Of a stretch of DNA of 64,000 nt, positions 34,984 to 44,329 are shown in pieces. How positions within the stretch are numbered: position 1 is the stretch's first letter; the number at the start of each line of letters is the position of its first letter. The position numbers and the translations under genes were made by a program. The notes beneath the pieces are model-generated. The model worked only from the letters and a program-made list of their open reading frames with translations, had not been told where the DNA came from and made no database searches. Source of the DNA: Gammaproteobacteria bacterium (GTDB lineage: Bacteria > Pseudomonadota > Gammaproteobacteria > Natronospirales > REEB76); assembly GCA_028870845.1 (NCBI GenBank), contig JAGWOR010000003.1:31339-95338 (forward strand). The letters run 5' to 3'.

Positions 34984-36834
34984 CTAGTAACACACGCGGT
35001 TGCGGCCGCTATGCTTGGCCTCATAGAGTTTTTCATCGGCGGCCGCGATCAGTGCGTCCACCGTGTATCCCGGCGGGGCCGCGGCCACCCCGAAGCTGAT
35101 GGTAACCTTCAGCCCTTGTTCGAGCCGCTGCCATTCATAGGCTTCCACCTGTCGGCGGATTTTTTCGCACACCGCCGCGGCATTTTCACGCGAGGTTTCG
35201 GGAAAGCACAGCAGAAATTCCTCGCCGCCGTAGCGCGCGATGATGTCGATGGAACGGCATTGCGCGCGCAGGATATTGGCCATCACCCGCAGCACGTCGT
35301 CGCCCACCATATGCGAGAAGCGGTCATTGACCACCTTGAAATGGTCGATATCACCCATCACCACCGCCAGATCGCGCTTGTAGCGTTCCGCGCGGCTGAC
35401 CTCAAGGCCCAGGCGGCTGTCCAGGTAGCGGCGGTTGTACAGGCCCGTCAGGCCGTCCTCCAGTGTCTGGCGCTGCAAGCGGAGCAGCAACTCCTCCTTT
35501 TCACGGTTGGTGTTGCGCAGCGATTCGGTGAGCGCATGCAATTCATCCTTCTGTTCCGCCAGATCACGGGTGCGGGCGCTCACCCGCAGTTCCAGTTCGC
35601 TGCGGCTGTGCTCCAGCTCCTCGAACAGCCGCGCGTTGGCGATGGCGATGGCCGCCTGACTGGCGAAGGTCATGAGCAGGTTGACGTGCGACTCGCTGAA
35701 CATGTTGCCGGTATAGCTCTGCACACTCAGCACTCCCAGCACCCGGTCCCGATAGGCCATGGGCACCGCAATCAAAGATTGGGTCTGGGGCGTGTCGCCG
35801 ATGTTGATGATGATGCGCTTGAATTCACTGGCTTCCTGCTGCCAGTTACGGATGAAGGCCGGCTGGTTGTGGCTCACCACCCAGCCCATGATGCCCACCC
35901 CCAGGCTCTGGCGCCGCTGCGGCTGGCGGCCCTGGGGATTGTGATGCAGGCGGATATCGATTTCCCGCGAGCTGTCGTCGTACAACGCCAGCATGAAAGT
36001 GTCGAACACCACCAGGCTGCGGCATTCGCGGAATATAAGTTCCAGCAGTTCATCCAGCACCAGAGAACTGCTGACCGCCTTGCCGACGCGGTTGACAGCC
36101 ACCAGTTCATCCACTTTGTTTTCCAGCGCTCGCCGAGTATCCGCCAGCCGTTTGACGATCAGCACGATGAGCGCCAGTACGATCATGAACAGCACGAAGG
36201 TATGCAAATCCAGGCGGTTGTACACCAGCGCCGTGAGCACCGCGATCGGAATGGCAGCCAGATCCACCACAGCCGCATAGAAACCGAAGGCCTTGTGCCA
36301 GTCGTAGTTTTCCAGCCAGGCGATGACCGCCAGAAACAGGCTGTTCAGCAGCTGCATGACCGGTGCCAGCACGATGATCAACAGCACGTTGCGGATGTTG
36401 AGTTGCAGCAACGGCACGTCGCCGCCGAGGGACTGGTACAAGCCGCCGGTGACCAGGATGACGATCACCATCATTCCGGAATTGTGCAGCGCGCGGATGA
36501 ACATCAGGCGCATGTCGTTGCGGGCATTGCCCCAGGGCAGCAGTGGCCAGATGAACGCCGCAATACCCACGATCCATGCCGCCTGCAAGGTCCCAAAGAT
36601 CAGGATACTGGCGAACTGCACCACCCTGTCCAGCGACACGTAGCCGACGTGGGGGGCCGGAAACCCGAATGACGATACCGCCACGCCAAACAGCACAAAA
36701 CCGATGAACGCTGGCGCATGGCTGATGCGCATGCCGGTATGCAGCGACAGGAAACTCAGGATCGCCACGCCCGAAACCGCGAGCAGCCCGGTGTAGAGCA
36801 GCGATATCTGCTTGCGATCTTGCATCTTGAACAT
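34984..36834 (-). CDS. Membrane-bound GAF-GGDEF diguanylate cyclase
   Basis: 616 residues. Residues about 12-225 hold six to eight membrane helices; a GAF domain covers about 240-400, a coiled segment with repeated Arg/Glu (about 400-450) links to a GGDEF domain (450-616). The active-site loop is GGEEF (536-540) and RSID (527-530) is a complete RxxD inhibitory site five residues upstream. It should make c-di-GMP from GTP, with feedback inhibition. It is convergent with the DUF3667 fusion gene (18-base gap). Possible partner: YajQ. Confidence 0.92.
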   Translation of the reverse strand: MFKMQDRKQISLLYTGLLAVSGVAILSFLSLHTGMRISHAPAFIGFVLFGVAVSSFGFPAPHVGYVSLDRVVQFASILIFGTLQAAWIVGIAAFIWPLLPWGNARNDMRLMFIRALHNSGMMVIVILVTGGLYQSLGGDVPLLQLNIRNVLLIIVLAPVMQLLNSLFLAVIAWLENYDWHKAFGFYAAVVDLAAIPIAVLTALVYNRLDLHTFVLFMIVLALIVLIVKRLADTRRALENKVDELVAVNRVGKAVSSSLVLDELLELIFRECRSLVVFDTFMLALYDDSSREIDIRLHHNPQGRQPQRRQSLGVGIMGWVVSHNQPAFIRNWQQEASEFKRIIINIGDTPQTQSLIAVPMAYRDRVLGVLSVQSYTGNMFSESHVNLLMTFASQAAIAIANARLFEELEHSRSELELRVSARTRDLAEQKDELHALTESLRNTNREKEELLLRLQRQTLEDGLTGLYNRRYLDSRLGLEVSRAERYKRDLAVVMGDIDHFKVVNDRFSHMVGDDVLRVMANILRAQCRSIDIIARYGGEEFLLCFPETSRENAAAVCEKIRRQVEAYEWQRLEQGLKVTISFGVAAAPPGYTVDALIAAADEKLYEAKHSGRNRVCY

Positions 36835-36998
36835 AGCTTCCCCGAGTACCCCGCCCCCGGCGCCTGCGGCGAGCCGTTCCAGGGGGGGCTAAGTTTGCCA
36901 CTAGTCTACAAAATATCCCCACAGCGGGCGGGAACCTGCGTGCTACACTGAGTGCCTAAGCCTTGGGAACCGGTTGTTTTACCGGGGAATCTCACCAC

Positions 36999-37559
36999 AT
37001 GAAACTTCCGCTCGTCCTCGTACTAGTCTGTTCGTATATCGCCCTGGCGGGTTGCGCGCCGCGCGTATACGTGGAACAGGACAGCAATGCGAAATTTTCC
37101 GGGTTGCACAGTTTTGCCTGGGTCAGCCCGCCCATCGGCAAAATCAAGAATCCCATCCTGGACAGCCAGATATTTGCGGATCGGGTACAACAGGCGGTGG
37201 TAGCCAATCTCACCAGCCGTGGTTTCAGCCAAGCGGATTCGCAACAGGACGCGGATTTCATCGTGACTTACCACATCGTCAGCAAAACCCAGCTGCAAAG
37301 TTCTGGCCCGAGCTTCAGCTTCGGGTTTTTCGGCGTCTCTCCCAACACCTTTGGCAGCGTGGCGGTACCGGTTGGCAGCAACGTACAGACGGTGGAACAG
37401 GGCACCCTGATGCTCGACATTATCAATCGCCGCGACCAGCACCTGTTGTGGCGTGGCTGGACCAACGAAACAGTCAATCAGGACAATTATTCGGCGCAGG
37501 CCATCAGCAAAACTGTCAATGCAATACTTGCCAAGTTTCCGCCGGGGTCCGCCACGTAG
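36999..37559 (+). CDS. DUF4136-family lipoprotein
   Basis: 186 residues from the ATG at 36999; an upstream in-frame ATG at 36963 is less likely since the signal starts here. The signal ends in a good lipobox LAGC (about residue 19), so it should be an outer- or inner-membrane lipoprotein. DUF4136 features are clear: FSGLHSFAWVSPP, then the repeated Q-QDADFIVTYHI strand and WRGWTNETVNQD near the C-terminus. DUF4136 proteins are common, of unknown function. It stands alone, divergent from the diguanylate cyclase gene. Confidence 0.88.
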   Translation: MKLPLVLVLVCSYIALAGCAPRVYVEQDSNAKFSGLHSFAWVSPPIGKIKNPILDSQIFADRVQQAVVANLTSRGFSQADSQQDADFIVTYHIVSKTQLQSSGPSFSFGFFGVSPNTFGSVAVPVGSNVQTVEQGTLMLDIINRRDQHLLWRGWTNETVNQDNYSAQAISKTVNAILAKFPPGSAT

Positions 37560-37746
37560 GCTGCGGCGACAGCAGCATCGGCATGCCTGCATTCGAATTT
37601 ATTCGGGCTTGCCGCGAACGCCGATGTTTTGACAGATTCCCGATACCCACCCATGTTCACGTTCAGCAAATCCGGTTGCAGACAATGACCGCCGCCAGCA
37701 CTCAACTCCGGCAAGCATGCATACCTGCCGGCGGACACTCGCCACA

Positions 37747-38907
37747 ATGAAACCACGCCTCATAGCGCATGTGGACATGGATGCCTTCTATGCATCCGTA
37801 GAACAGCATGATCATCCGGAATATCGAGGGCGGGCGGTAATCGTAGGCGGTACCGGTAAACGCAGCGTGGTTTGCGCCGCCAGTTACGAAGCCCGGCGGT
37901 TCGGCGTGCATTCGGCCATGCCCATGTATGCGGCTCGACGCCATTGCCCGGATGGTATCTACCTGCCGGTGCGCATGCGGCGCTACCGGGAAATTTCCAG
38001 TCAAGTGTTCGAGTGCTTGCAGACATTCACTACCGCCATCGAACGCCTGTCCCTGGATGAGGCATTTCTGGACCTGAGTGATGCCGCGCAGGAACCAGAG
38101 GCGCTGACAATAGGCCGCGATATCAAGCAACGCATTCATGCCTGCACCGGTCTTACTGCCTCCGTGGGACTGGGCCCCAACATGTTGGTCGCAAAGATTG
38201 CATCCGACCGCTGCAAACCCGATGGTTTGCTGCATGTTCCCACACAGCGGGTCCGTGAGATGCTCGATCCGCTGCCGGTGACCAGCTTGTGGGGCATCGG
38301 GCCACGCAGCGGCGCACAATTGGAACGTCACGCAATCCGCAGCGTGCGCGATCTGCGGCTTGCACCGCAACCACTGATACAGGCGCTGTTCGGAAACCAG
38401 GCGCGCTTGCTGCAAGCGCTGGCGTCTGGTCATGATGAACGCAGCGTGGCTGAAAGCGCGGCTGAGCGATCCGTAAGCCAGGAAACCACTTTTGAAGAGG
38501 ATTTGGCCGATCCGCGGATGCTATTGCAGGCCCTGCGACCGCTGACCCAGGGCCTGTGCGCCAGCCTGAAGCGCGCCGAGCTGCTGCCCCACACCCTGGT
38601 TCTTAAACTGCGGACCGCGGATTACCGCCGGCATACGCGGCAACAGCGGTTCGCGCCTGCCGACAACAGCTTGCCGGTGCTTTGGCGTCTGGCCGAAAAC
38701 CTGCTCCAGGGCTGGCTGAGTGAGAATCCCGGCAAACCCCTGCGGCTCATCGGCATCGGGGCTCGTGACTTCGCCGACAGCCAGCAGCTGCCGCTGTTCC
38801 AGGACCGCTTCAGCCGCGATCGCGAACTGGATGCAACCGCAAAATCCCTGCGGGCCCGCTTCGGAGAACACGCGCTGCAGCGCGGCATGCCTCGGGGACT
38901 GGATTGA
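37747..38907 (+). CDS. dinB: DNA polymerase IV
   Basis: 386 residues from the ATG at 37747, the natural start (MKPRLIAHVDMDAFYASVE); an ATG ten codons earlier has no family support. Y-family lesion-bypass polymerase, error-prone, cytosolic. Metal ligands are Asp10 and the SLDEAF pair Asp104/Glu105; the GIGPRSG (about 181-187) helix-hairpin segment is part of the thumb; a little-finger domain (about 235-345) follows. No LexA-box was recognised in the 37560-37746 leader, which holds a TTGACA (37629-37634) but no good -10. It lies 14 bases before exeA. Confidence 0.93.
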   Translation: MKPRLIAHVDMDAFYASVEQHDHPEYRGRAVIVGGTGKRSVVCAASYEARRFGVHSAMPMYAARRHCPDGIYLPVRMRRYREISSQVFECLQTFTTAIERLSLDEAFLDLSDAAQEPEALTIGRDIKQRIHACTGLTASVGLGPNMLVAKIASDRCKPDGLLHVPTQRVREMLDPLPVTSLWGIGPRSGAQLERHAIRSVRDLRLAPQPLIQALFGNQARLLQALASGHDERSVAESAAERSVSQETTFEEDLADPRMLLQALRPLTQGLCASLKRAELLPHTLVLKLRTADYRRHTRQQRFAPADNSLPVLWRLAENLLQGWLSENPGKPLRLIGIGARDFADSQQLPLFQDRFSRDRELDATAKSLRARFGEHALQRGMPRGLD

Positions 38908-38921
38908 GGCATCATTAAATC

Positions 38922-40526
38922 ATGTATACCGCCTACTTCGGACTCAACGACAAGCCGTTCAACATCACGCCCGATCCGCGCTACTTGTTTCTTTCCGCGC
39001 GGCATACCGAAGCGCTCGCGCATCTGCTCTATGGCGTCACTGAAAGCGGCGGCTTCATCCAGCTCACCGGCGAGGTCGGCACCGGCAAGACCACGCTGAT
39101 CCGCAGCTTGCTGGAGAAACTCCCGGATACCGTGGATGCGGCACTCATCATCAATCCACGGGTGAGCATACCGGAATTCCTGCGCAGCATCTGCCGTGAA
39201 CTGCATATCGAATGCACCCCGCAGCAAACCCCCCAGGACCTTATCGATGCGCTCAATGCACGCCTGCTGGAAGCGCACGCCAAAGGCCGGCGCGTGGTGC
39301 TCATCATCGATGAAGCCCAGGCACTGAGCAGTGAAGTGCTGGAACAGGTGCGTTTGCTCACCAATCTTGAAACCAGCCGCCAGAAATTGCTGCAGATCAT
39401 ACTGGTGGGCCAGCCGGAACTGCGCGAACTGCTGGGACGCTCGGAATTGCGGCAGCTGTCACAGCGGATTACCGCGCGCTATCACCTGGAACCGCTCACC
39501 GCGCGCGATACGCGCGCCTACATACACCACCGCCTGAACGTGGCTGGCGCCATGGCGCCGATTTTCACTGCTTCCGGCTTGCGCACGGTGCAGCGCCTGA
39601 GTGGAGGCATCCCGCGGCTGGTCAACGTGATCTGCGACCGCGCCATGCTGGGCGCCTTTACCAATGAACTGCGCCAGGTGGATGCAGGCCTGGTGCGCAA
39701 GGCAGCGCGTGAAGTCCTGGAAAACCGGCCGGAAGGCGGCGGCCGCAGGAACCTGGCATGGCTGGGTGCCGCCGCCGTGGTTTTGCTGTCCACGGTCACA
39801 GTCCTGGCTGCCATGGGCCATCTGGGCAGCCTCTCGCCGGACAAGCCGGCCTCGCCCAAGCCCGCAAGCGTGACCGCAGCCCCCGCCAAATCGCCACCCG
39901 CCGTTACCGCCACGGCCTGGCTCGCGGACAGCGCCATCCCCACCGACACCGACACTGCCCTGAGCACCCTGTTCTCCCTGTGGGGCGCCCACTACACACC
40001 CGGCGGAGCCGGCAGCGGCTGCCAGGAAGCACAGGCCGCAGGACTGCAATGCCTGTACCGAAAAGGTACCTGGAACAATCTGCGCAATTTTGACCGGCCT
40101 GCCATCATTACTCTCACAGACGCACAGGGCATTCTCCACCAGGTGGTGGTCACGCGGCTGGATGCCAACCAGGTCACACTCCAGGCAGGCAGCGTGAGCA
40201 AGACCTTCGCCATCAGCGAACTGGATCCGTTGTGGTATGGAAATTATCTGCTGTTGTGGAAACCCAATCCCAACGCACCAGTCGCGCTCAATCCCGGCAT
40301 GGTCGGCACCGCCGTGAGCTGGCTGCGTACCCAGCTGTCAACACTGGAACATCTGCCGGATTCCGGCAACAGCACCTATGACGCCAGCCTCGTGTCCGCC
40401 GTCAAAAAGTTTCAGGCGCAACAGCATCTCAAGGTGGACGGCATTGCCGGCGAGGAAACCCTGATCCATCTGAATACGGTCTTGAACGTGGCCGGCACAC
40501 CGCGCCTCACGCCGGCGGGGAGCTGA
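38922..40526 (+). CDS. exeA: ExeA/GspA-like AAA ATPase with peptidoglycan-binding domain
   Basis: 534 residues. AAA+ domain with Walker A GEVGTGKT (50-57) and Walker B VVLIIDEA (124-131), one membrane helix (about 278-298), a periplasmic Pro/Ala-rich linker and a C-terminal peptidoglycan-binding domain (about 465-525, VSAVKKFQAQQHLKVDGIAGEET). ExeA with ExeB/GspB inserts the type II secretion secretin into the outer membrane by acting on the cell wall. gspB follows by 2 bases, but no other gsp gene is present in the window, so the rest of the system must be elsewhere. Confidence 0.92.
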   Translation: MYTAYFGLNDKPFNITPDPRYLFLSARHTEALAHLLYGVTESGGFIQLTGEVGTGKTTLIRSLLEKLPDTVDAALIINPRVSIPEFLRSICRELHIECTPQQTPQDLIDALNARLLEAHAKGRRVVLIIDEAQALSSEVLEQVRLLTNLETSRQKLLQIILVGQPELRELLGRSELRQLSQRITARYHLEPLTARDTRAYIHHRLNVAGAMAPIFTASGLRTVQRLSGGIPRLVNVICDRAMLGAFTNELRQVDAGLVRKAAREVLENRPEGGGRRNLAWLGAAAVVLLSTVTVLAAMGHLGSLSPDKPASPKPASVTAAPAKSPPAVTATAWLADSAIPTDTDTALSTLFSLWGAHYTPGGAGSGCQEAQAAGLQCLYRKGTWNNLRNFDRPAIITLTDAQGILHQVVVTRLDANQVTLQAGSVSKTFAISELDPLWYGNYLLLWKPNPNAPVALNPGMVGTAVSWLRTQLSTLEHLPDSGNSTYDASLVSAVKKFQAQQHLKVDGIAGEETLIHLNTVLNVAGTPRLTPAGS

Positions 40527-40528
40527 GC

Positions 40529-41230
40529 ATGTCTTTGATACTTGATGCGCTGCGCAAGTCGGAACGCACCCGCCAGCAGACACTTACCGGCCAGGTGAGC
40601 GCCGCAGATGCCGCCCATCCGCGTGCGCGTGTGCCGGTGCCATGGGCCACGCTCATCGGCATACTGCTGGTGGCCAACGCTCTGGTGCTGACGGTGATTT
40701 TCTGGCGTGCGCACGCCGGCGGCAATCAGCCGCTTGCGGCATCCCCGCAGGCCAGTCCCAGAGCGGCTCCCGCGAGCCCTGTCCCGGAAACTGCCTACCG
40801 TCCGCAAATCCGATCGCTGGCGGTGGAGGCGGCCGCCGCCGGCAGCCCGGCCAAACCAGCGGGTACCCCGGCCGCATCCGTGATGCCGGCCGCAAGTCCG
40901 GCGAACGCTACAGCAACGCTGCGAGCTCCGGAGGTGGCCAGCACATCTCCCTCGACAGCAGCCCAAGACCAGCTCTCAACGAGTGCAGCCAATGACGGCA
41001 ATATACCCGCCTTCGATACCCTGCCACTGGCCTTCCAGCAATCACTGCCGCCGCTGCACATGGACGTGCACAGCTACTCCCAGGATCCGGCGCAACGCTT
41101 CGTGGTCATCAACATGCAGCGCTATCAGACCGGCGACACGCTCAAGGAAGGCCCTAGAGTCGTGGCCATAACTCCCCGGGGCGTGGTTCTGGAGTACGAC
41201 GCTCAGAAATTTCTCCTGCCGCGGCCGTAA
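40529..41230 (+). CDS. gspB: General secretion pathway protein GspB
   Basis: 233 residues: a short cytosolic start MSLILDALRKSERTRQQ typical of GspB, one membrane helix (about 36-58), a Pro/Ala/Ser-rich linker (about 60-160) and a C-terminal T2SSB domain (about 165-232: HSYSQDP, MQRYQTGDTL, VVLEYDAQKFLLPRP). It forms a complex with ExeA/GspA that helps place the secretin. Starts 2 bases after the exeA stop; the two are clearly one unit. Confidence 0.92.
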   Translation: MSLILDALRKSERTRQQTLTGQVSAADAAHPRARVPVPWATLIGILLVANALVLTVIFWRAHAGGNQPLAASPQASPRAAPASPVPETAYRPQIRSLAVEAAAAGSPAKPAGTPAASVMPAASPANATATLRAPEVASTSPSTAAQDQLSTSAANDGNIPAFDTLPLAFQQSLPPLHMDVHSYSQDPAQRFVVINMQRYQTGDTLKEGPRVVAITPRGVVLEYDAQKFLLPRP

Positions 41231-41448
41231 CGTAAGTGATGCGATGAGAAAGTCCCATCGCTGCGTGCTTAAAAATCTACTCTAATTGCTTTCACACTCA
41301 TGGAAGTTCATTGCGGGGGTTAACCTAGGCCCCCTACTTTAAATGCAGAATAATAAATAAATTATAATTATTTAGTATTAACTAAAAGCTCTAGATATGC
41401 GCAATCGCTACACTTGGAGCAGGTCTCGATTATATGGAGAAAACAACG
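41231..41448 (+). promoter_or_regulatory. AT-rich intergenic stretch after gspB with two small hairpins and a possible promoter
   Basis: The first half holds GCGATG/CATCGC arms (41241-41246, 41256-41261) and GGGGG/CCCCC arms (41315-41319, 41330-41334), the latter followed by TACTTT; either could end the gspB transcript. From 41338 to about 41400 the sequence is very AT-rich, unlike its surroundings, with TATAAT at 41363-41368 as a -10 candidate for the next gene but no clear -35. Confidence 0.35.
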
Positions 41449-42039
41449 ATGAAATCTAGAAAAAACATCAATGCCTATCTCTTCATCCCTATCCTGCTAT
41501 TAAGTCTCTCATTTGCATCGAATCTTGCAAATGCTGCTGCTCAGGATAATTCATCGGGCCAGACAGCGAATTATAGCGATGTTGTCGTCATGCACTTAGG
41601 CGGAATTACCGTACGCGGACAGAAAGATATCATTGAAACCTTGCAGGCCATCAAAGTAGCGCTGCGGCAACCCATCTCCAGCGACCCCAAACTCGCGAAC
41701 GTGATGGTTTGCCGTCTGCGGAATAAAGCCGGCAGCCACCTCAAACAGCTGCTGGTTTGCGGCACCAATCAAAACCTGGCCAGAAATCGCGATGATCTTC
41801 AAACTGCAATGACGGAAGCGGAATCAGCCTCGGATGGAGGTACGGCAACTTGTGAATCCAGCGGTTGCTATGACGAGGTGTTTAATATCCTTAACCAAGA
41901 TCTTGTGAATCGACCCGGGCAAACCCTGCACGCTGAGGTGAACGGGCCTGGATTGCGCAACCTGCTGAATAAAATCCCGTATCCAGCGGCAGCTAAAGCG
42001 AAAACCGGCGCGCCCGCGGCCGGCACCCGCCAGCCATGA
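41449..42039 (+). CDS. Unrecognised exported protein
   Basis: 196 residues from the ATG at 41449; GGAG lies about 9 bases upstream (41436-41439) and an earlier in-frame ATG at 41434 has no site. A signal peptide covers about 1-30 (ending NAAA). The mature part has VVVMHLGGITVRG, IIETLQAIKVALRQ, two spaced Cys residues in VMVCRLRN and LLVCGTN, and a later CESSGC. The paired Cys suggest disulfides in the periplasm. No family recognised. It overlaps the following membrane-protein gene by four bases (ATGA) and its first part is more AT-rich than neighbours, perhaps acquired. Confidence 0.6.
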   Translation: MKSRKNINAYLFIPILLLSLSFASNLANAAAQDNSSGQTANYSDVVVMHLGGITVRGQKDIIETLQAIKVALRQPISSDPKLANVMVCRLRNKAGSHLKQLLVCGTNQNLARNRDDLQTAMTEAESASDGGTATCESSGCYDEVFNILNQDLVNRPGQTLHAEVNGPGLRNLLNKIPYPAAAKAKTGAPAAGTRQP

Positions 42040-42542
42040 CCCCGGGGCAACGGGCATTGTGGTATTCGGTACTGGCCGGCGGCCTGATTGCCGGCAGCGT
42101 CGACATCGGCGCCGCGTCCCTGATCAACTGGCTGAGCCCGGTCATCATCCTGCATGCCATCGCCAGTGGCTGGCTGGGTAAAGCAGCGCTTACTGATGGC
42201 GCCGGCGCGGCAATGTTGGGTTTGGCGTCGCAGTGGGGCATGGCGCTGATCATCGCGGCCATTTATGCCTTGGCGGCAAACCGGCTCACCGTGCTTGGAC
42301 GGCGCTGGATCGCCGGCGGTCTCGGTTACGGTGTGCTGATCTTTCTGGTCATGAACTATGTGGTGGTGCCGCTGTCGGCGGCGCCCTGGAATCCCTGGAA
42401 GCGGCATTTCAGCCCGGACAAATTGGTGGAAAACCTGCTGGCCATGCTGCTGTTCGGCCTGATCGTGTCCGGTTGCCAGCGTTATTTCTCTGGCGATTCA
42501 GACAACGGCGCGCATCACCGCATTCAAGCTCCCACGCCCTGA
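42036..42542 (+). CDS. Small four-helix membrane protein, unrecognised
   Basis: 168 residues with about four hydrophobic segments (near 8-35, 60-82, 95-115 and 131-145). The pattern LAGGLIAGSVDIGAASLINWL in the first helix and KLVENLLAMLLFGLIVS in the last recalls YagU/DUF1440-like proteins, but the match is not certain. It starts within the stop of the exported protein (ATGA overlap), implying translational coupling. It ends 22 bases from the end of the convergent glutamate-synthase-like gene. Confidence 0.65.
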   Translation: MTPGQRALWYSVLAGGLIAGSVDIGAASLINWLSPVIILHAIASGWLGKAALTDGAGAAMLGLASQWGMALIIAAIYALAANRLTVLGRRWIAGGLGYGVLIFLVMNYVVVPLSAAPWNPWKRHFSPDKLVENLLAMLLFGLIVSGCQRYFSGDSDNGAHHRIQAPTP

Positions 42543-42564
42543 GTCCCGCAACTATAGTCCGCTG

Positions 42565-44142
42565 TCAAAAGCTTCCGGAACTGGCTGACTGCCAGGGCTG
42601 CATGAACCAATCCCCGGCCCGCCCATCGAGAATGTCGCCGCTTTCCAGATACGGATACAGTTCGCGGTAAGTCTTGATTTCCGTGAGCGACACCCGCCGG
42701 TTCAGGAGCTCGGGTTTGAGCTGAGCGGGATCCGTGAGCCCCGCAGCCGCCAGCACCCACATGAAATTGCGGATGGTGTTGTGGTGGTAATTGCAGACGC
42801 GTTGGGCCTTATCCTTCACCACCAGCCCCTGCACCCGCCAGGGGTCCTGGGTGGTCACCCCGGTAGGACAGGTGTTGGTGTGGCAGCGGCGCGCCTGGAT
42901 GCATCCCAGTGCGAACATCATGCCGCGCGCCGAATTGCACAGATCGGCGCCCATGGCGATTTTGGCGGCCACGTCAAAACCGCTGACGATCTTGCCGCTG
43001 GCCATCACCCGGATTTGCTTGCGCAGGCTGGTGCCCACCAGCGCGTTGTGCACAAAGATCAGCGCGTCCAGCAGCGGCATGCCCATGAAGTCGGAAAGTT
43101 CCTGGGGTGCGGCGCCGGTGCCACCCTCGCCGCCGTCCACGGTGATGAAGTCCACGAGTATTTTGCTTTCCAGCATGGCCTTGAGGATGGCCATGAACTG
43201 CTGGCGCCGGCCGACGCACAGCTTGAAACCTACCGGCTTGCCGCCGCTCATTTCCCGCAGCTTTTGCATCCATTCCAGCATGCCCAGCGGCGTGCTGAAG
43301 GCGCTGTGATACGGCGGCGAGTCCACGTCCTTGCCCATGGGCACGCCACGGGCCTCGGCGATGTCGCGGCTGACCTTGGCGGCCGGCAGAATGCCGCCGC
43401 CGCCGGGTTTGGCGCCTTGGGAGAGCTTGACCGCGATCATCTTCACGTTATCCAGCGTGGCGCGCTGCTGGAATTGCGCGGCATCGAATTTTCCGTCCTT
43501 AGCACGGCAGCCAAAGTAGCCGGTGCCGATTTCCCAGATCAGGTCGCCGCCCGGTTTCAGGTGATAGCGGCTGATGCCGCCCTCGCCGGTATCATGGGCG
43601 AATCCGCCGAGTTTGGCGCCGGTATTCAGCGCTTCGATGGCATTGGCGGACAAAGCGCCGAAGCTCATGGCCGAGATGTTGAAGTGCGAAGCCAGGTAAG
43701 GCCGGCTGCACTGGCTGCTTCCGATTTTTACCCGTGGTTCCTGTTGCTGCGGCCACAGCGCGGTTACCGAATGATCGATCCACTCGTAGCCGCTGCGGTA
43801 TACGTTTTCGATGGTGCCGAACGGGTGCAGCAACGACTGGTTCTTGGCGCGTTCATACACCATCTCGCGCTGCTCGCGCGCGAACGGTAAACCCTCCATG
43901 TCACCCTCGATGAAGTACTGGCGAATCTGCGTATGCATGTCCTCGAAGGCGTAACGCAGATGCCCGAAAATCGGGTAGTTGCGCAGGATCGTGTGCTGCG
44001 TTTGGGTCAGGTCGTAAATGGCGAGCAACACCAGGGCGCCGACTGCTATGAACAGCCACCAGAAGGGGGGCCAGAATACGCCGATGGTGGCGATCGCCAT
44101 GAATATGACAAGCAGACTTATGATGACGGATCTGATTTTCAT
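42565..44142 (-). CDS. FMN-binding glutamate synthase family protein
   Basis: 525 residues: two N-terminal membrane helices (about 5-45), then a TIM-barrel glutamate-synthase-like domain with FNISAMSFGALS, GEGGISRYH, IAVKLSQGAKPGGGG and VDGGEGGTGAAP as FMN-binding segments, and a C-terminal 3Fe-4S-type Cys motif (RRCHTNTCPTGV). It has no glutaminase domain, so it is a GltB-like stand-alone oxidoreductase, possibly amino-group or other redox chemistry at the membrane. It is common in proteobacteria but little studied. Divergent from the REC-GGDEF gene across about 190 bases. Confidence 0.9.
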   Translation of the reverse strand: MKIRSVIISLLVIFMAIATIGVFWPPFWWLFIAVGALVLLAIYDLTQTQHTILRNYPIFGHLRYAFEDMHTQIRQYFIEGDMEGLPFAREQREMVYERAKNQSLLHPFGTIENVYRSGYEWIDHSVTALWPQQQEPRVKIGSSQCSRPYLASHFNISAMSFGALSANAIEALNTGAKLGGFAHDTGEGGISRYHLKPGGDLIWEIGTGYFGCRAKDGKFDAAQFQQRATLDNVKMIAVKLSQGAKPGGGGILPAAKVSRDIAEARGVPMGKDVDSPPYHSAFSTPLGMLEWMQKLREMSGGKPVGFKLCVGRRQQFMAILKAMLESKILVDFITVDGGEGGTGAAPQELSDFMGMPLLDALIFVHNALVGTSLRKQIRVMASGKIVSGFDVAAKIAMGADLCNSARGMMFALGCIQARRCHTNTCPTGVTTQDPWRVQGLVVKDKAQRVCNYHHNTIRNFMWVLAAAGLTDPAQLKPELLNRRVSLTEIKTYRELYPYLESGDILDGRAGDWFMQPWQSASSGSF

Positions 44143-44329
44143 GATTGGCCTTGAGTAAAGATGAAACTGCGATTACGCGCGGAAGATTTATGTTGAATTC
44201 CGCTGCAACCAAAGGCTGGAGTTTCTCGAAGTGCGGTGATTATACGCCGGCATCACCGAATCCGTCGGCAGCGTGCCAGGCGCAACGCACTCAAGTAAAC
44301 TGCTGACAGGCCGTTAACCTGCGCTCAGC

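Noticed and set aside
35011..36672. 553-codon open frame on the plus strand across the GGDEF gene
   Set aside because: Antisense shadow rich in His/Gln/Asp with no motif, while the minus-strand protein has GGEEF and RxxD.
37629..37634. TTGACA before dinB considered as an SOS-type promoter
   Set aside because: No LexA-type CTGT...ACAG box and no good -10 at the right spacing.
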